Program-made: the position numbers and the translations under genes
In this document: in pieces, positions 56,422-64,000 of the stretch
Position numbering within the stretch: position 1 is the first letter of the stretch
Layout of the letters: every line of letters starts with the position of its first letter
Source: Pelagibacterium flavum
GTDB taxonomy: Bacteria; Pseudomonadota; Alphaproteobacteria; Rhizobiales; Devosiaceae
Length of the DNA: 64,000 bases
Assembly (NCBI RefSeq): GCF_025854335.1
Contig: NZ_CP107716.1
Location: 923,001 to 987,000, forward strand
Direction of reading: 5' to 3'
The notes under the pieces: generated by a model
Databases searched by the model: none
The model's input: only the letters and a program-made list of their open reading frames with translations
Told to the model about the DNA's origin: nothing

Positions 56422-56748
56422 ATGTTCCGGCACATGGCCATTCTGAGGTTCAAGGACAATGCAGACCCCAAGGCGATCGATGCCTATATGGCGGCCTTTC
56501 CCGGCTTTGCCTCGAGCCTCCCCATGATCAATCACTGGTATATCGGCCGCAATGAAGGCGCGGGCGGGGAATCTCATGTCAAGCGTCACAGCCTGAGCGG
56601 CAATTACGATGTCGGTCTGGTGCTCGAGTTCGATTCGCCAGCCGATTATCTCAGCTACGCCGAATCCAAGGAGCATCAGGCCTTCTTCGAAGAATATTGC
56701 GCGCCGATCTTTGCCGAGCGCGTCGTGGTGCAATTCCACCCCGATTGA
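56422..56748 (+). CDS. Dabb-family (stress-responsive alpha/beta barrel) protein
   Basis: A 108-aa dimeric ferredoxin-like protein. MFRHMAILRFKDNADP is the standard Dabb opening and the central YDVGLVLEFDSPADYLSYAESKEHQAF its second motif. Some relatives catalyse cyclisation or isomerisation of small carbonyl compounds; others have no known activity. AAGGAGAC precedes ATG 56422. Its place between two dehydrogenases suggests an isomerase or mutarotase-like role here. Confidence 0.85.
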   Translation: MFRHMAILRFKDNADPKAIDAYMAAFPGFASSLPMINHWYIGRNEGAGGESHVKRHSLSGNYDVGLVLEFDSPADYLSYAESKEHQAFFEEYCAPIFAERVVVQFHPD

Positions 56749-56773
56749 TTGTGCAGAATTTTTGGAGACTGCC

Positions 56774-57733
56774 GTGAAGGCCGTAATAACCGATACGGAA
56801 ATCGAGAACCCTGATATCGAGTTCGGACTGCTCAAGGCGGCAGGATTCGAAGTCGAACGGGCCCAAGCGCGGACACCTGAAGAGGTTATCCGCGCCTGCG
56901 CCGGCTCGGATGCTGCGCTCGTGCAATATGCCCCTTTCACACGGGATGTGTTCGAGGCGCTGCCCGACCTCAAGATCATCAGCCGGTACGGGATCGGCGT
57001 CGATTCCATCGATCTCAAGGCCGCGCGCGAGCATGGCGTGTGGGTGTCCAATGTTCCGGCCTATGGCACGGACGAAGTGCCAACACATGCGCTGGCCATG
57101 CTGCTGTCGCTGATGCGGCATCTGCCTTTCCATGATCGCGCCATCCGCGACGGGGTCTGGCATTTCGCCCATACCGGGGAATTCGAATCCCTTGGCGATA
57201 CAACCCTCGGGATTATCGGCATGGGGCGGTTGGGCCAGCAGGTCGCGCATCTGGCACGGCCCCTGTTCGGGACTGTGCTTGGCTATGATGCGATGCTGCC
57301 CGATACTGCCTGGCTAGATTTCGTCGAGCGGCTCGAGCTCCAAGAGCTCGTTTCCCGTTCGCACGCGCTGACGCTGCATGTTCCGCTGACCGATGAGACC
57401 CAGAATCTGGTCGATCGCGATTTTCTGTCCAGTATCCGGTCCGGCGGCGCCTATCTTGTCAATACGGCGCGGGGCGGGCTCGTCGATCTCGATGCGGTGC
57501 TCGCGGCATTGGACAGCGGGGTCCTCAAAGGCGTAGGTCTCGACGTGCTGCCGGTCGAGCCGCCGCCGATGGGTCACGCGATCCTCCACCATCCGCGTAC
57601 GCTCATCAGTCCGCACACGGCCTGGTATTCGCGGGCATCGATGGTCGATCTGCGCACGAAATACACACAAAACATCACACAATGGGCCGCACGCGGTGAG
57701 GCGGACAATGCCGTCGTCCGCGGCACGCGGTAA
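56774..57733 (+). CDS. D-isomer-specific 2-hydroxyacid dehydrogenase
   Basis: NAD(P)-dependent enzyme of 319 aa interconverting a 2-hydroxyacid and a 2-oxoacid. Rossmann motif GMGRLGQQ, conserved NTARGGLVDLDAV with the substrate-binding Arg, and the catalytic His in ISPHTAWYSR, a form usual in the CtBP/phosphoglycerate-dehydrogenase-like branch. GTG 56774 is chosen because GGAG lies six bases upstream; the frame is open from 56609 inside the previous gene. Confidence 0.9.
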   Translation: MKAVITDTEIENPDIEFGLLKAAGFEVERAQARTPEEVIRACAGSDAALVQYAPFTRDVFEALPDLKIISRYGIGVDSIDLKAAREHGVWVSNVPAYGTDEVPTHALAMLLSLMRHLPFHDRAIRDGVWHFAHTGEFESLGDTTLGIIGMGRLGQQVAHLARPLFGTVLGYDAMLPDTAWLDFVERLELQELVSRSHALTLHVPLTDETQNLVDRDFLSSIRSGGAYLVNTARGGLVDLDAVLAALDSGVLKGVGLDVLPVEPPPMGHAILHHPRTLISPHTAWYSRASMVDLRTKYTQNITQWAARGEADNAVVRGTR

Positions 57734-57758
57734 TCCGCCAGTCTGGAGACTTCAAGAG

Positions 57759-58955
57759 ATGACAACACTTCACCAATCGAGCAAAGAGGCCCTGCCTGTC
57801 GATGCCGACGATGCAACGCTTGTCGGCCGGGTCTGGCTTCCCGATGCCAATGGGCCCGCCGTCGTTAAGATCGAGACTGGCCATGTCATCGATATCTCGA
57901 CCGTTTTCCCGACGATGAGCGATCTCTGCGAGGCGCAGGAGCCGGCTGGAGCCGTGCGCGCAGCCAAAGGCGAGGCCATCGGTTCGCTCGATGACATTCT
58001 GGCCAATACGCCGGACAAGGCGCGCGATGACACAAAGCCACATCTTCTTGCGCCTGTCGATCTGCAGGCGATCAAGGCGGCGGGGGTGACCTTTGCCGTT
58101 TCCATGCTTGAGCGCGTGATTGAGGAAAGAGCGCGCGGGGCCGCTGAGGACGCGGCACGGTTCCGGGCCGAGATCGAGTCGCTTGTCGGCACCGATCTCG
58201 GCGCGCTCCGGCCCGGCAGCGATGAGGCCATGGCGCTCAAGGCCATGCTGATCGAAAAGGGCGCCTGGAGCCAGTATCTCGAGGTGGGTATCGGCCCCGA
58301 TGCGGAGATCTTCACCAAATCCCAGCCCATGTCCTCGGTCGGGACCGGGGCGGTGTGCGGTCTGCACCCCAATTCCAAATGGAACAATCCCGAGCCTGAA
58401 GTGGCACTGGCGGTATCGTCCAAAGGCCGTGTCGTGGGCGCCATGCTGGGCAATGACGTCAATCTGCGCGATGTCGAAGGGCGTTCGGCGCTGTTGCTGG
58501 GCAAGGCCAAGGACAACAATGCCTCATGCTCGCTGGGGCCTCTGCTGCGTCTCTTCGACAAGGAGTTCACGCTCGATGATGTTCGGAAAATGGACATTGA
58601 ACTCACAATCGAGGGCGAGGACGGCTTCCGGCTCGAAGGCCGGTCCTCGCTGAGCAAGATCAGCCGCGACCCCGAGGATCTGGTGGGGCAGGCGATTGGC
58701 GCGCATCACCAATATCCCGATGGGCTGGTGCTGTTCCTTGGGACAATGTTCGCGCCGATCGAGGATCGCCATGAGCCCGGTTCGGGGTTCACCCATGAAT
58801 ATGGAGACATGGTAACCATCGCAACGCCGCTGCTGGGCCGTCTCGTCAATGAGATGCAGGCAACCGATAGCTGTCCGCCCTGGACATACGGAACGCGGGC
58901 ATTGATGCGCAATCTCGCGCAGCGCGGACTTCTTGAGGGAGTTGGAACGGCATGA
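57759..58955 (+). CDS. FAH-family enzyme, 2-keto-3-deoxy-acid dehydratase-like
   Basis: A 398-aa protein of the fumarylacetoacetate hydrolase superfamily in its longer form. Residues 1-110 are a variable N-terminal domain. The C-terminal FAH fold holds a metal site expected from EPEVALAVSSKGRVVGAMLGNDVNLRDVEG (key Glu, Glu and Asp) and closes with GSGFTHEYGDMVTI. This length resembles 2-keto-3-deoxy-D-xylonate dehydratases (XylX-like) and C-C hydrolases. Overlaps the gamma-carbonic-anhydrase gene. Confidence 0.85.
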   Translation: MTTLHQSSKEALPVDADDATLVGRVWLPDANGPAVVKIETGHVIDISTVFPTMSDLCEAQEPAGAVRAAKGEAIGSLDDILANTPDKARDDTKPHLLAPVDLQAIKAAGVTFAVSMLERVIEERARGAAEDAARFRAEIESLVGTDLGALRPGSDEAMALKAMLIEKGAWSQYLEVGIGPDAEIFTKSQPMSSVGTGAVCGLHPNSKWNNPEPEVALAVSSKGRVVGAMLGNDVNLRDVEGRSALLLGKAKDNNASCSLGPLLRLFDKEFTLDDVRKMDIELTIEGEDGFRLEGRSSLSKISRDPEDLVGQAIGAHHQYPDGLVLFLGTMFAPIEDRHEPGSGFTHEYGDMVTIATPLLGRLVNEMQATDSCPPWTYGTRALMRNLAQRGLLEGVGTA

Positions 58956-59503
58956 CGGTACATTCGCTCGGCAATCTCGAACCCCAAATTGCCGCAGATG
59001 CGGGTTTTATTGCTCACAATGCAACGATCGTCGGCAATGTGCGGATTGCCGCGCGTGCTAGCGTGTGGTTTGGGGCGGTGATCAGGGGCGACAATGAGCT
59101 GATCGAGATCGGTGAGTCGTCAAACGTGCAGGACAATGCCGTCATGCACACCGATCCAGGCTTTCCGTTGACTATCGGGTCGGGTTGTACAATCGGCCAT
59201 CTCGCTTGTCTGCACGGCTGTACGATAGGAGATGGTAGCTTGGTGGGAATGCGTGCAGTCATTCTTAATGGCGCAAAAATTGGAAAGTACTGCCTGATAG
59301 GGGCAGGGTCGTTGGTCACCGAAACCATGCTTGTTCCTGATTGTAGCTTGGTGATCGGCGTCCCAGGAAAAGTTGTCCGTACCCTGTCTGAGGAACAAAT
59401 CGCCGATCTAGGTAAATCGGCGAGTACCTATCTATCACGATCCGAACGTTTCACGCGTCAATTTGTTGAAAACCCAAAGGAAATTAAATTTTGGCCGGCG
59501 TAG
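58952..59503 (+). CDS. Gamma-carbonic-anhydrase-like hexapeptide protein
   Basis: Left-handed beta-helix protein of 183 aa, begun in an ATGA overlap with the FAH gene. Repeats run from HNATIVGNVRIAARASVWFG onward. The zinc ligands are retained: His in AVMHTD and both in IGHLACLHG. The product may hydrate CO2, or like PaaY act as a thioesterase that recovers CoA, which would suit the CoA enzymes at the operon start. From about 59210 the codons become markedly less G+C-rich than in the neighbours. Last gene of the operon. Confidence 0.85.
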   Translation: MTVHSLGNLEPQIAADAGFIAHNATIVGNVRIAARASVWFGAVIRGDNELIEIGESSNVQDNAVMHTDPGFPLTIGSGCTIGHLACLHGCTIGDGSLVGMRAVILNGAKIGKYCLIGAGSLVTETMLVPDCSLVIGVPGKVVRTLSEEQIADLGKSASTYLSRSERFTRQFVENPKEIKFWPA

Positions 59504-59793
59504 ATGTTGATCTGGGTCAAGCGGGGCGATGCGGGCCCCGGTCTTGCCACTCTCGCTTACTGATTGAGCGGCAGCTTTGGAAAGATCGAGACATTGGGCG
59601 TCTGCCGACACGATATTCCGACCGGAAGGGTTGGAAACGGCCGGATGCCGAATGTCAGCTTTCCCTGATTCCCTGCTACAACCCGACAGGCAGCTAGCGG
59701 CCCCCAATCCGCCACCAACGTCATGTTCGAACCCGTCATGGTGGTCCACAAATACCGATGTGGATAGGGTTGCCAGGAAACGAGTGCGATCGC
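59504..59793. other. Gap between convergent operons with a coding-like remnant
   Basis: About 290 bp. On the minus strand an open stretch from about 59785 to the stop at 59557 reads like protein (including MTLVADWGPLAACRVV and KLTFGIRPFPTLPVG) but is cut by a stop at its beginning and matches no family I know. No clear terminator seen. Confidence 0.4.
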
Positions 59794-61686
59794 CTACCGC
59801 TTTGGCATGCTTTTGCCTCTGAGATCACGTTTCTGTGCTGCTGTCCTGAATTGTGCGTTAGCTGCGCCGTACCCATTGTAGCCATTTCGACGCTCGACAA
59901 TTTCAAAGAAAAAGCCGTCGCCGTAAAGGCGCGAATAGAGCTGAAGATATTCCCCGCCGGTGTCGTCGCGATCATAGAGGATGTTGCCGGTCCTGAGCTG
60001 GTCAACGAACGCGTCATCCAGCCCAAATCTGGCCTGTAGATCGGCAAAGTAGTTGGGGGAGATTTCAAGGAAGGCGAAGCCGGTGGCCCTGAGCGCTTGT
60101 GCGGTCTCTAAAATGTCGGAAGAGGCGAACGCGATATGCTGGACTGACGAACCGAAGCTTTCCGAAATGAAATGCCCGGCGAGCGTCGAGCGTTGGTCGG
60201 CGCCGTTGAGTGTGAACCGGATAGTGCCGTTATCGTTCTCGATGACCTGCGATCGCACCAGACCCGCGGGGTCGACAACGTCGAGCATCGGGGTTTTGTG
60301 TGTGTCGAACAGCGTGGTGTAGAACAGCAGCCAAGTGAGCAGTTCTTCGTAATTCATGGTCTGGCCGACATGATCAACATGCGTAATGCCCATGTCAGGA
60401 GCGTCCAGCGTGCCGACCGGAGTGAATTCCGTCTCCCAGACCCTTGCCAGTTCGGTCTTGCCATCCACGAAATGCATGAGCCCGCCGCCTACCCCGCGAA
60501 TGGCGGGGATTTTGAGCTCGCCCGGCCCCACCGGCTGCTCGAACGGTTCGGCCCCCAGCGCCCGCGCACGTTCGACGGTCGCTCGCGCGTCTTCGACCTT
60601 GAGGCCGATATCGCACACACAGGTACCATGCATGAGATAGGCCGAATGGGCAAAGCCCTCGCGCTCTGTGTTTATGACGATATTGACCCCGCCATTGCGG
60701 TAGAGATCGACATGCTTGGCGATGTGGCGCCCTTTGTGGGCAAAACCCATCGAGGCCAACATGGCCTTGAGATCTTCTGCCTCGGTCTCGTTGGCGGCAA
60801 ATTCAATGAACTCCACACCCTGGACGGCAATCGGGGGCGGCATGGGCGCCAGGTCGATTCTGATGGCCGGCTCTGTGCGTCGCACAGCGTCCATAAGCGC
60901 TACCAATGAGCGATGGCCGTCGGCGGCGATGGTGCCGGGCGAGCCGCCGCGGAACTGGTCATTAAAGATTTCCAGCGACCACATACCGTCATATCCAGTG
61001 GCGGCCACGGCCGCAGCAAACCCTGTGACATCGAGATCGCCCTGTCCGGGCATGGTGCGGAAATGGCGGCTCCAATAGAGCAGATCCATGTCGATCAGCG
61101 GGGCGTCGGCAAGCTGGACAAAGAAAATCTTGTCGCCCGGTATCGAGCGGATGGTTTGGGGATCGATCTTTCGCGCTATTGTGTGAAAGCTGTCAACGAT
61201 CAGCCCGACATTGGCATGATCGGCACGCCGTACGATCTCCCAGGCATCGCGATGGTCGTTGACATGCCGCCCCCAGGCTAGCGCTTCATAACCGATGCGC
61301 AAGCCGCGCCGCGCGGCGCGCTCGCCCAGCTGACGCAAATCGGCCGCGGCCCGGTCGATGCCGCCCATCGCGACGGGCGAGACGTTCGAGCAAATGAGCA
61401 CCAGATCGGTGCCCAGCTCTTCCATCACATCGAACTTGCGCTCGGCTCGATCGAATGCCCGACTGCGCTCGGGCTCGGGCAGCCCTTCGAAATCGCGGAA
61501 CGGCTGGAACAGCGAAATCTCGAGCCCATGATCCCGCACCATGCGTCCCACTTCGCGCGGGCCGCCATCGAAGGCCAGAAAGTCGTTCTCGAAAATCTCG
61601 ATTCCGTCAAATCCGGCTCCGGCAATCGCTGCAAGCTTTTCGCGCAGATCGCCGCTGATCGACACCGTCGCGATTGAGGTCTTCAT
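59794..61686 (-). CDS. quiC: 3-Dehydroshikimate dehydratase (sugar isomerase/HPPD-like fusion)
   Basis: Converts 3-dehydroshikimate to protocatechuate. The 630-aa protein has two parts. The first is an AP-endonuclease-2/xylose-isomerase-like TIM barrel (1-280; GFDGIEIFENDFLAF, EALAWGRHVNDHRDAW, VGLIVDSFHTIARK, SLEIFNDQFRGG), the catalytic half. The second is a VOC/HPPD-like half (295-610; ITHVDHVGQTM, then SVQHIAFASSDI and RDDTGGEYLQLYS). The architecture matches the long bacterial dehydroshikimate dehydratases. A TetR-type palindrome lies 17 nt upstream, and the tetR gene is adjacent. Confidence 0.9.
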   Translation of the reverse strand: MKTSIATVSISGDLREKLAAIAGAGFDGIEIFENDFLAFDGGPREVGRMVRDHGLEISLFQPFRDFEGLPEPERSRAFDRAERKFDVMEELGTDLVLICSNVSPVAMGGIDRAAADLRQLGERAARRGLRIGYEALAWGRHVNDHRDAWEIVRRADHANVGLIVDSFHTIARKIDPQTIRSIPGDKIFFVQLADAPLIDMDLLYWSRHFRTMPGQGDLDVTGFAAAVAATGYDGMWSLEIFNDQFRGGSPGTIAADGHRSLVALMDAVRRTEPAIRIDLAPMPPPIAVQGVEFIEFAANETEAEDLKAMLASMGFAHKGRHIAKHVDLYRNGGVNIVINTEREGFAHSAYLMHGTCVCDIGLKVEDARATVERARALGAEPFEQPVGPGELKIPAIRGVGGGLMHFVDGKTELARVWETEFTPVGTLDAPDMGITHVDHVGQTMNYEELLTWLLFYTTLFDTHKTPMLDVVDPAGLVRSQVIENDNGTIRFTLNGADQRSTLAGHFISESFGSSVQHIAFASSDILETAQALRATGFAFLEISPNYFADLQARFGLDDAFVDQLRTGNILYDRDDTGGEYLQLYSRLYGDGFFFEIVERRNGYNGYGAANAQFRTAAQKRDLRGKSMPKR

Positions 61687-61702
61687 TGCGGCTCCTAAAA
61701 CA

Positions 61703-61718
61703 TACGAACTGGTTCGTA
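61703..61718. promoter_or_regulatory. Palindromic operator upstream of quiC
   Basis: TACGAAC-TG-GTTCGTA, perfect 7-bp arms. GTTCGTACATT is repeated at 62498-62508 upstream of tetR, so this is most likely the TetR regulator site. Confidence 0.78.
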
Positions 61719-61788
61719 CATTCTACAGATGGCTTAGCCCGCCGGTCAATCCACTGCTGGTCCGCCAGCATAAAGGACAACGGCGAAG

Positions 61789-62475
61789 CTAGATATATTC
61801 TGGCTTGGCCAAATACCTAAATACCATGTCGATGGTGTTCTGGCGCAAACTTGCCTGACTTTGGGCCGAACCCATGTCGCGACCGAAAAGATGAGAGAAC
61901 GTGGCCCGGTTTGAGACGTTGAAAAAGCACAGCGCGCTGATCTGCCAGTGTATTTCAAGTGGATCGAGCCCCTCTCTGAAGACGCCTTCAGCGACGCCCT
62001 TGGCATAGATCGATCCGATCCGTGCGATGGCGGCCTCGTTGACCGCACGCAGTGCGGGCGAGCGCTCCATATAGCGGCCCGAATGGATGTTTTCGATCAT
62101 CACCATTCGGATGAAATCCTCGTGCTCGGAATGGTGATCAAACGTAAACCCCACAAGGCGGCGGAGCCCCTCGAGCGGCGGCAGGCTTTCGATGTCGAGT
62201 TCGGCTTCCCCCTCACGCACCACGCGATAGGCGTTTTCGAGAGCGCTGACGTAAAGGCCTTCCTTGTCCCCGAAATAATAGTAGATCATCCGCTTGCTGG
62301 CGCGGGTCTTCTCGGCGATTTCGTCGATACGCGCTCCGGCCAACCCGTTGAGGGCAAATTCACTGGACGCAACTTCAATGATGTTGCGCCGCGTACCCTC
62401 GGGGTCCTGCTGGCGACGGCCGGGCCGCTTGCTGTCTTCAGTTTTGCTCAATATCCCGCCCCCGCCACAGCCCAT
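61789..62475 (-). CDS. TetR/AcrR-family regulator of the quinate/shikimate genes
   Basis: Transcription factor of 228 aa. The N-terminal HTH (about 25-75) reads TRRNIIEVASSEFALNGLAGARIDEIAEKTRASKRMIYYYFGDKEGLY (key RIDEIAEKTRASKRMIYYYF). The C-terminal ligand domain fits the TetR_C-type found with aromatic-acid regulators. ATG 62475 gives an odd glycine-rich start; TTG 62451 (MSKTEDSKRPGRR if translated) is an alternative. Two palindromic sites around 61703 and 62489 predict control of quiC, itself and the divergent dehydrogenase. Confidence 0.9.
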   Translation of the reverse strand: MGCGGGGILSKTEDSKRPGRRQQDPEGTRRNIIEVASSEFALNGLAGARIDEIAEKTRASKRMIYYYFGDKEGLYVSALENAYRVVREGEAELDIESLPPLEGLRRLVGFTFDHHSEHEDFIRMVMIENIHSGRYMERSPALRAVNEAAIARIGSIYAKGVAEGVFREGLDPLEIHWQISALCFFNVSNRATFSHLFGRDMGSAQSQASLRQNTIDMVFRYLAKPEYI

Positions 62476-62488
62476 GGCCGATTGACTA

Positions 62489-62504
62489 AACTAACTAGTT
62501 CGTA
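62489..62504. promoter_or_regulatory. Second operator between tetR and the shikimate dehydrogenase gene
   Basis: AACTAAC-TA-GTTCGTA: the right arm is identical to the quiC operator and the left arm matches in 5 of 7 positions. Placed 14 nt before tetR and 82 nt before 62586. Confidence 0.65.
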
Positions 62505-62585
62505 CATTAATCACCTATTGTCGCGCCTGCATTTAGGTCGAGACGCTCAAAAAACACAAGGGCAAGCCAAATTGCTCAAAGGGGA

Positions 62586-63509
62586 ATGCATTTGACCGCG
62601 GCTTCAGCATCAACGGGATCTTCAGGCATGGCGAAACTGGGCAGCGGCCTTACGGAATTGCTCAATATTGGCGCCAAGGGTGCGATCCACATCGGACTGC
62701 TGGGCCGCGGAATTGGCGCGTCGCTCTCCCCGATCATGCACCGCCAGGAGGGGGAACGACAGGGACTTGATTACCACTACCATCTGATCGATTTCGACGC
62801 CCTTGATCTGGGCAACGAGCATTTGGGCGATGTGATCGATCTGCTCGAAAAAGTCGGCTTCCGCGGCGTCAATGTTACCCACCCGTTCAAACAGGCCGTC
62901 CTCGATCACCTCAATCAGCTCGCTCCCGATGCGAAAGAGATCGGCGCGGTCAATACGGTGCTGTTTGATGGCGGCCAGCGCAGTGGCCATAACACCGATT
63001 GCTGGGGATTTGCCGAAAGCTTCCGGCGCGGCCTGCCAGGTGCCGGGCGCAAACGCGTGCTTCAGATCGGGGCAGGGGGCGCCGGCGCTGCCGTTGCCCG
63101 CGCCCTCGTCGAAGTGGGTGTTGAACAGTTGTTGGTGTTCGATACCGATGCCACCCGCAGCCAGGGCCTCGCGACGCGCATGTGCGAGATGGGCTACGGG
63201 GTCGCCGCAGTCGCGGACGTCTCATCGGCCGCGTCTTCCGATGGCATCGTCAATGCAACTCCCGTTGGCATGGACAAATATCCCGGCGTGCCGGTCGATA
63301 TCGAGCTTATGCACCCGGGTCAATGGATCGCCGATATCATCTATTTCCCGCGCGAAACAGTGTTGATCAAGCGCGCGGCAGCGCTCGGATGCGCAACGCT
63401 ACCAGGGGCCGGGATGGCAATATTTCAGGCGGTCAAAGCGTTCGAACTCTTTACCGGGCGCTCTCCATCGGCCGAGGAAATGACCCGCACTTTCCAGTCG
63501 GCGGCCTGA
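62586..63509 (+). CDS. Shikimate/quinate dehydrogenase
   Basis: AroE-family dehydrogenase of 307 aa. The substrate-binding SLSPIMHRQ, the catalytic Lys in NVTHPFKQ and Asp in GHNTDCWGF are intact; the cofactor motif is IGAGGAGAAVARAL followed by an acidic residue in LLVFDTDATRSQ, pointing to NAD rather than NADP. Genetic linkage to quiC argues for a catabolic role, feeding shikimate or quinate to 3-dehydroshikimate, rather than the biosynthetic one. ATG 62586 is directly abutted by GGGGA; TTG 62592 or ATG 62628 are possible starts. Confidence 0.88.
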   Translation: MHLTAASASTGSSGMAKLGSGLTELLNIGAKGAIHIGLLGRGIGASLSPIMHRQEGERQGLDYHYHLIDFDALDLGNEHLGDVIDLLEKVGFRGVNVTHPFKQAVLDHLNQLAPDAKEIGAVNTVLFDGGQRSGHNTDCWGFAESFRRGLPGAGRKRVLQIGAGGAGAAVARALVEVGVEQLLVFDTDATRSQGLATRMCEMGYGVAAVADVSSAASSDGIVNATPVGMDKYPGVPVDIELMHPGQWIADIIYFPRETVLIKRAAALGCATLPGAGMAIFQAVKAFELFTGRSPSAEEMTRTFQSAA

Positions 63510-63519
63510 TCGGCAGACC

Positions 63520-64000
63520 TTAGAGCCTGCCGGTACTCAAGATGTGATCGATGCCCGAGTGGATGTGTTGAGCCAATTTGGCCTGCGCCCCGGCAACATC
63601 GCGCTCGAGGGCCAGCCGGAACAGCTCCTTGTGGTCCTCGGAAACACCATCCCCACGAAAGCTCACCGCCAGAAGGTGATAGCGCATGAAGCGGTCGAAG
63701 ATCGATTGGTGGATCGCTAGCAACGACTTTGAGCCGCAGGCCGAGATCAGCGCGTGATGGAAGGCGAAATCATATTTGATCCACTCGAACGTCCGGTTCG
63801 CATCCCCGCCGAGCAGCGCCTTTTCGATCGATGACAGCTTGTGATGGGCCGCAACGACATCTGCTTCCCAATCGAGGTCGCCAGCGGCAAAGGACAGAGC
63901 AAGGGCATGGTTTTCAAGAACAAGGCGCAGATCGCCCACTTCGCGCAGATTATCCACCGAGGCAGGGCTGACTTCGAACCCGCGTTGACCTTCAGCCACC
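63520..64000 (-). CDS. GntR/FCD-family regulator, N-terminus outside window
   Basis: C-terminal part (about 160 residues) of a FadR-type regulator. The visible FCD ligand domain includes LREVGDLRLVLENHALALSFA, the metal-site region EWIKYDFAFHHALISACGSKSLL and EDHKELFRLALERDVAGAQAKLAQHI. The frame is open to the window edge, so the DNA-binding domain lies beyond. Convergent with the dehydrogenase gene, 10 nt between the stops. Confidence 0.88.
   Translation of the reverse strand, partial: VAEGQRGFEVSPASVDNLREVGDLRLVLENHALALSFAAGDLDWEADVVAAHHKLSSIEKALLGGDANRTFEWIKYDFAFHHALISACGSKSLLAIHQSIFDRFMRYHLLAVSFRGDGVSEDHKELFRLALERDVAGAQAKLAQHIHSGIDHILSTGRL

Noticed and set aside
59435..59749. 104-codon minus-strand gene downstream of quiC
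   Set aside because: It runs into the carbonic-anhydrase-like gene and its composition is not protein-like; only another frame in this gap (59557-59785) looks coding-like, and that is noted as a remnant.

Overview
The window is a high-G+C chromosomal segment of an alphaproteobacterium. It most resembles Hyphomicrobiales (Rhizobiales), possibly the Devosia/Pelagibacterium group; that family-level guess is inference. The support is an alphaproteobacterial cell-cycle and flagellar gene set (ctrA, chpT, sciP, flbD, fliFGHN, flhA, fliIJ, flgD, fliK), the DUF1134 protein EipA, an RpoH heat-shock sigma factor, and interspersed repeats of a type seen between rhizobial genes. Genes are tightly packed with short gaps and many ATGA or GTGA overlaps.

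Layout. 1-5.1 kb: end of serC, serA, a DMT transporter and purA. 5.2-7.4 kb: a large acidic membrane protein of unknown function. 7.4-11.5 kb: thiamine uptake operon thiBPQ (minus strand) under a TPP riboswitch, with a divergent thiamine pyrophosphokinase. 11.5-17.2 kb: CNNM/CBS protein, rpoH, rluD, a small membrane protein, sdaA and a YjbR-like gene. 17.3-25 kb: fliJ-fliI, ctrA, a DUF2189 membrane protein, a stand-alone receiver, chpT, a YHS protein, eipA and a coiled-coil membrane protein. 25-27.6 kb: dicarboxylate/amino-acid symporter and a zinc metallopeptidase. 27.6-37.8 kb: flhA-flbD-fliN-fliH-fliG-fliF, sciP and flgD-fliK, all on the minus strand. 38-44.1 kb: mnmA, a small membrane protein, an ECF sigma factor with a membrane VWA partner, a VOC dioxygenase, a UdgX-type uracil-DNA glycosylase and a CAT-anticodon tRNA.

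44.1-46.2 kb is a gene-poor, mosaic stretch beside the tRNA. It holds a complete IS5/IS427-type insertion sequence with a frameshifted transposase. Next come a GntR regulator and about 12.3 kb (47155-59503) of 15 nearly abutting plus-strand genes. These encode a CoA-transferase, an unusual crotonase, an SsuABC-like importer, a cupin, an MFS permease, an amidohydrolase, an SDR, a Dabb protein, a 2-hydroxyacid dehydrogenase, an FAH-family enzyme and a gamma-carbonic-anhydrase-like protein. They look like one catabolic operon whose substrate I cannot name. The window ends with a shikimate/quinate utilisation module (quiC, tetR, shikimate dehydrogenase) sharing a palindromic operator, and a partial GntR regulator.

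The clearest regulatory theme is the CtrA network. ctrA, its phosphotransferase chpT, its antagonist sciP and the flagellar genes lie within 20 kb. CtrA-type sites (TTAA, 7-nt spacer, TTAA-like) precede ctrA, fliF, sciP and eipA, and a sigma-54 promoter precedes fliK beside the sigma-54 activator flbD. The best leads beyond family annotation are the unnamed 15-gene operon with its altered crotonase and orphan 117-aa protein, the ECF sigma/VWA pair, the SOS-like palindrome beside the IS, and three successive perfect hairpins before mnmA.
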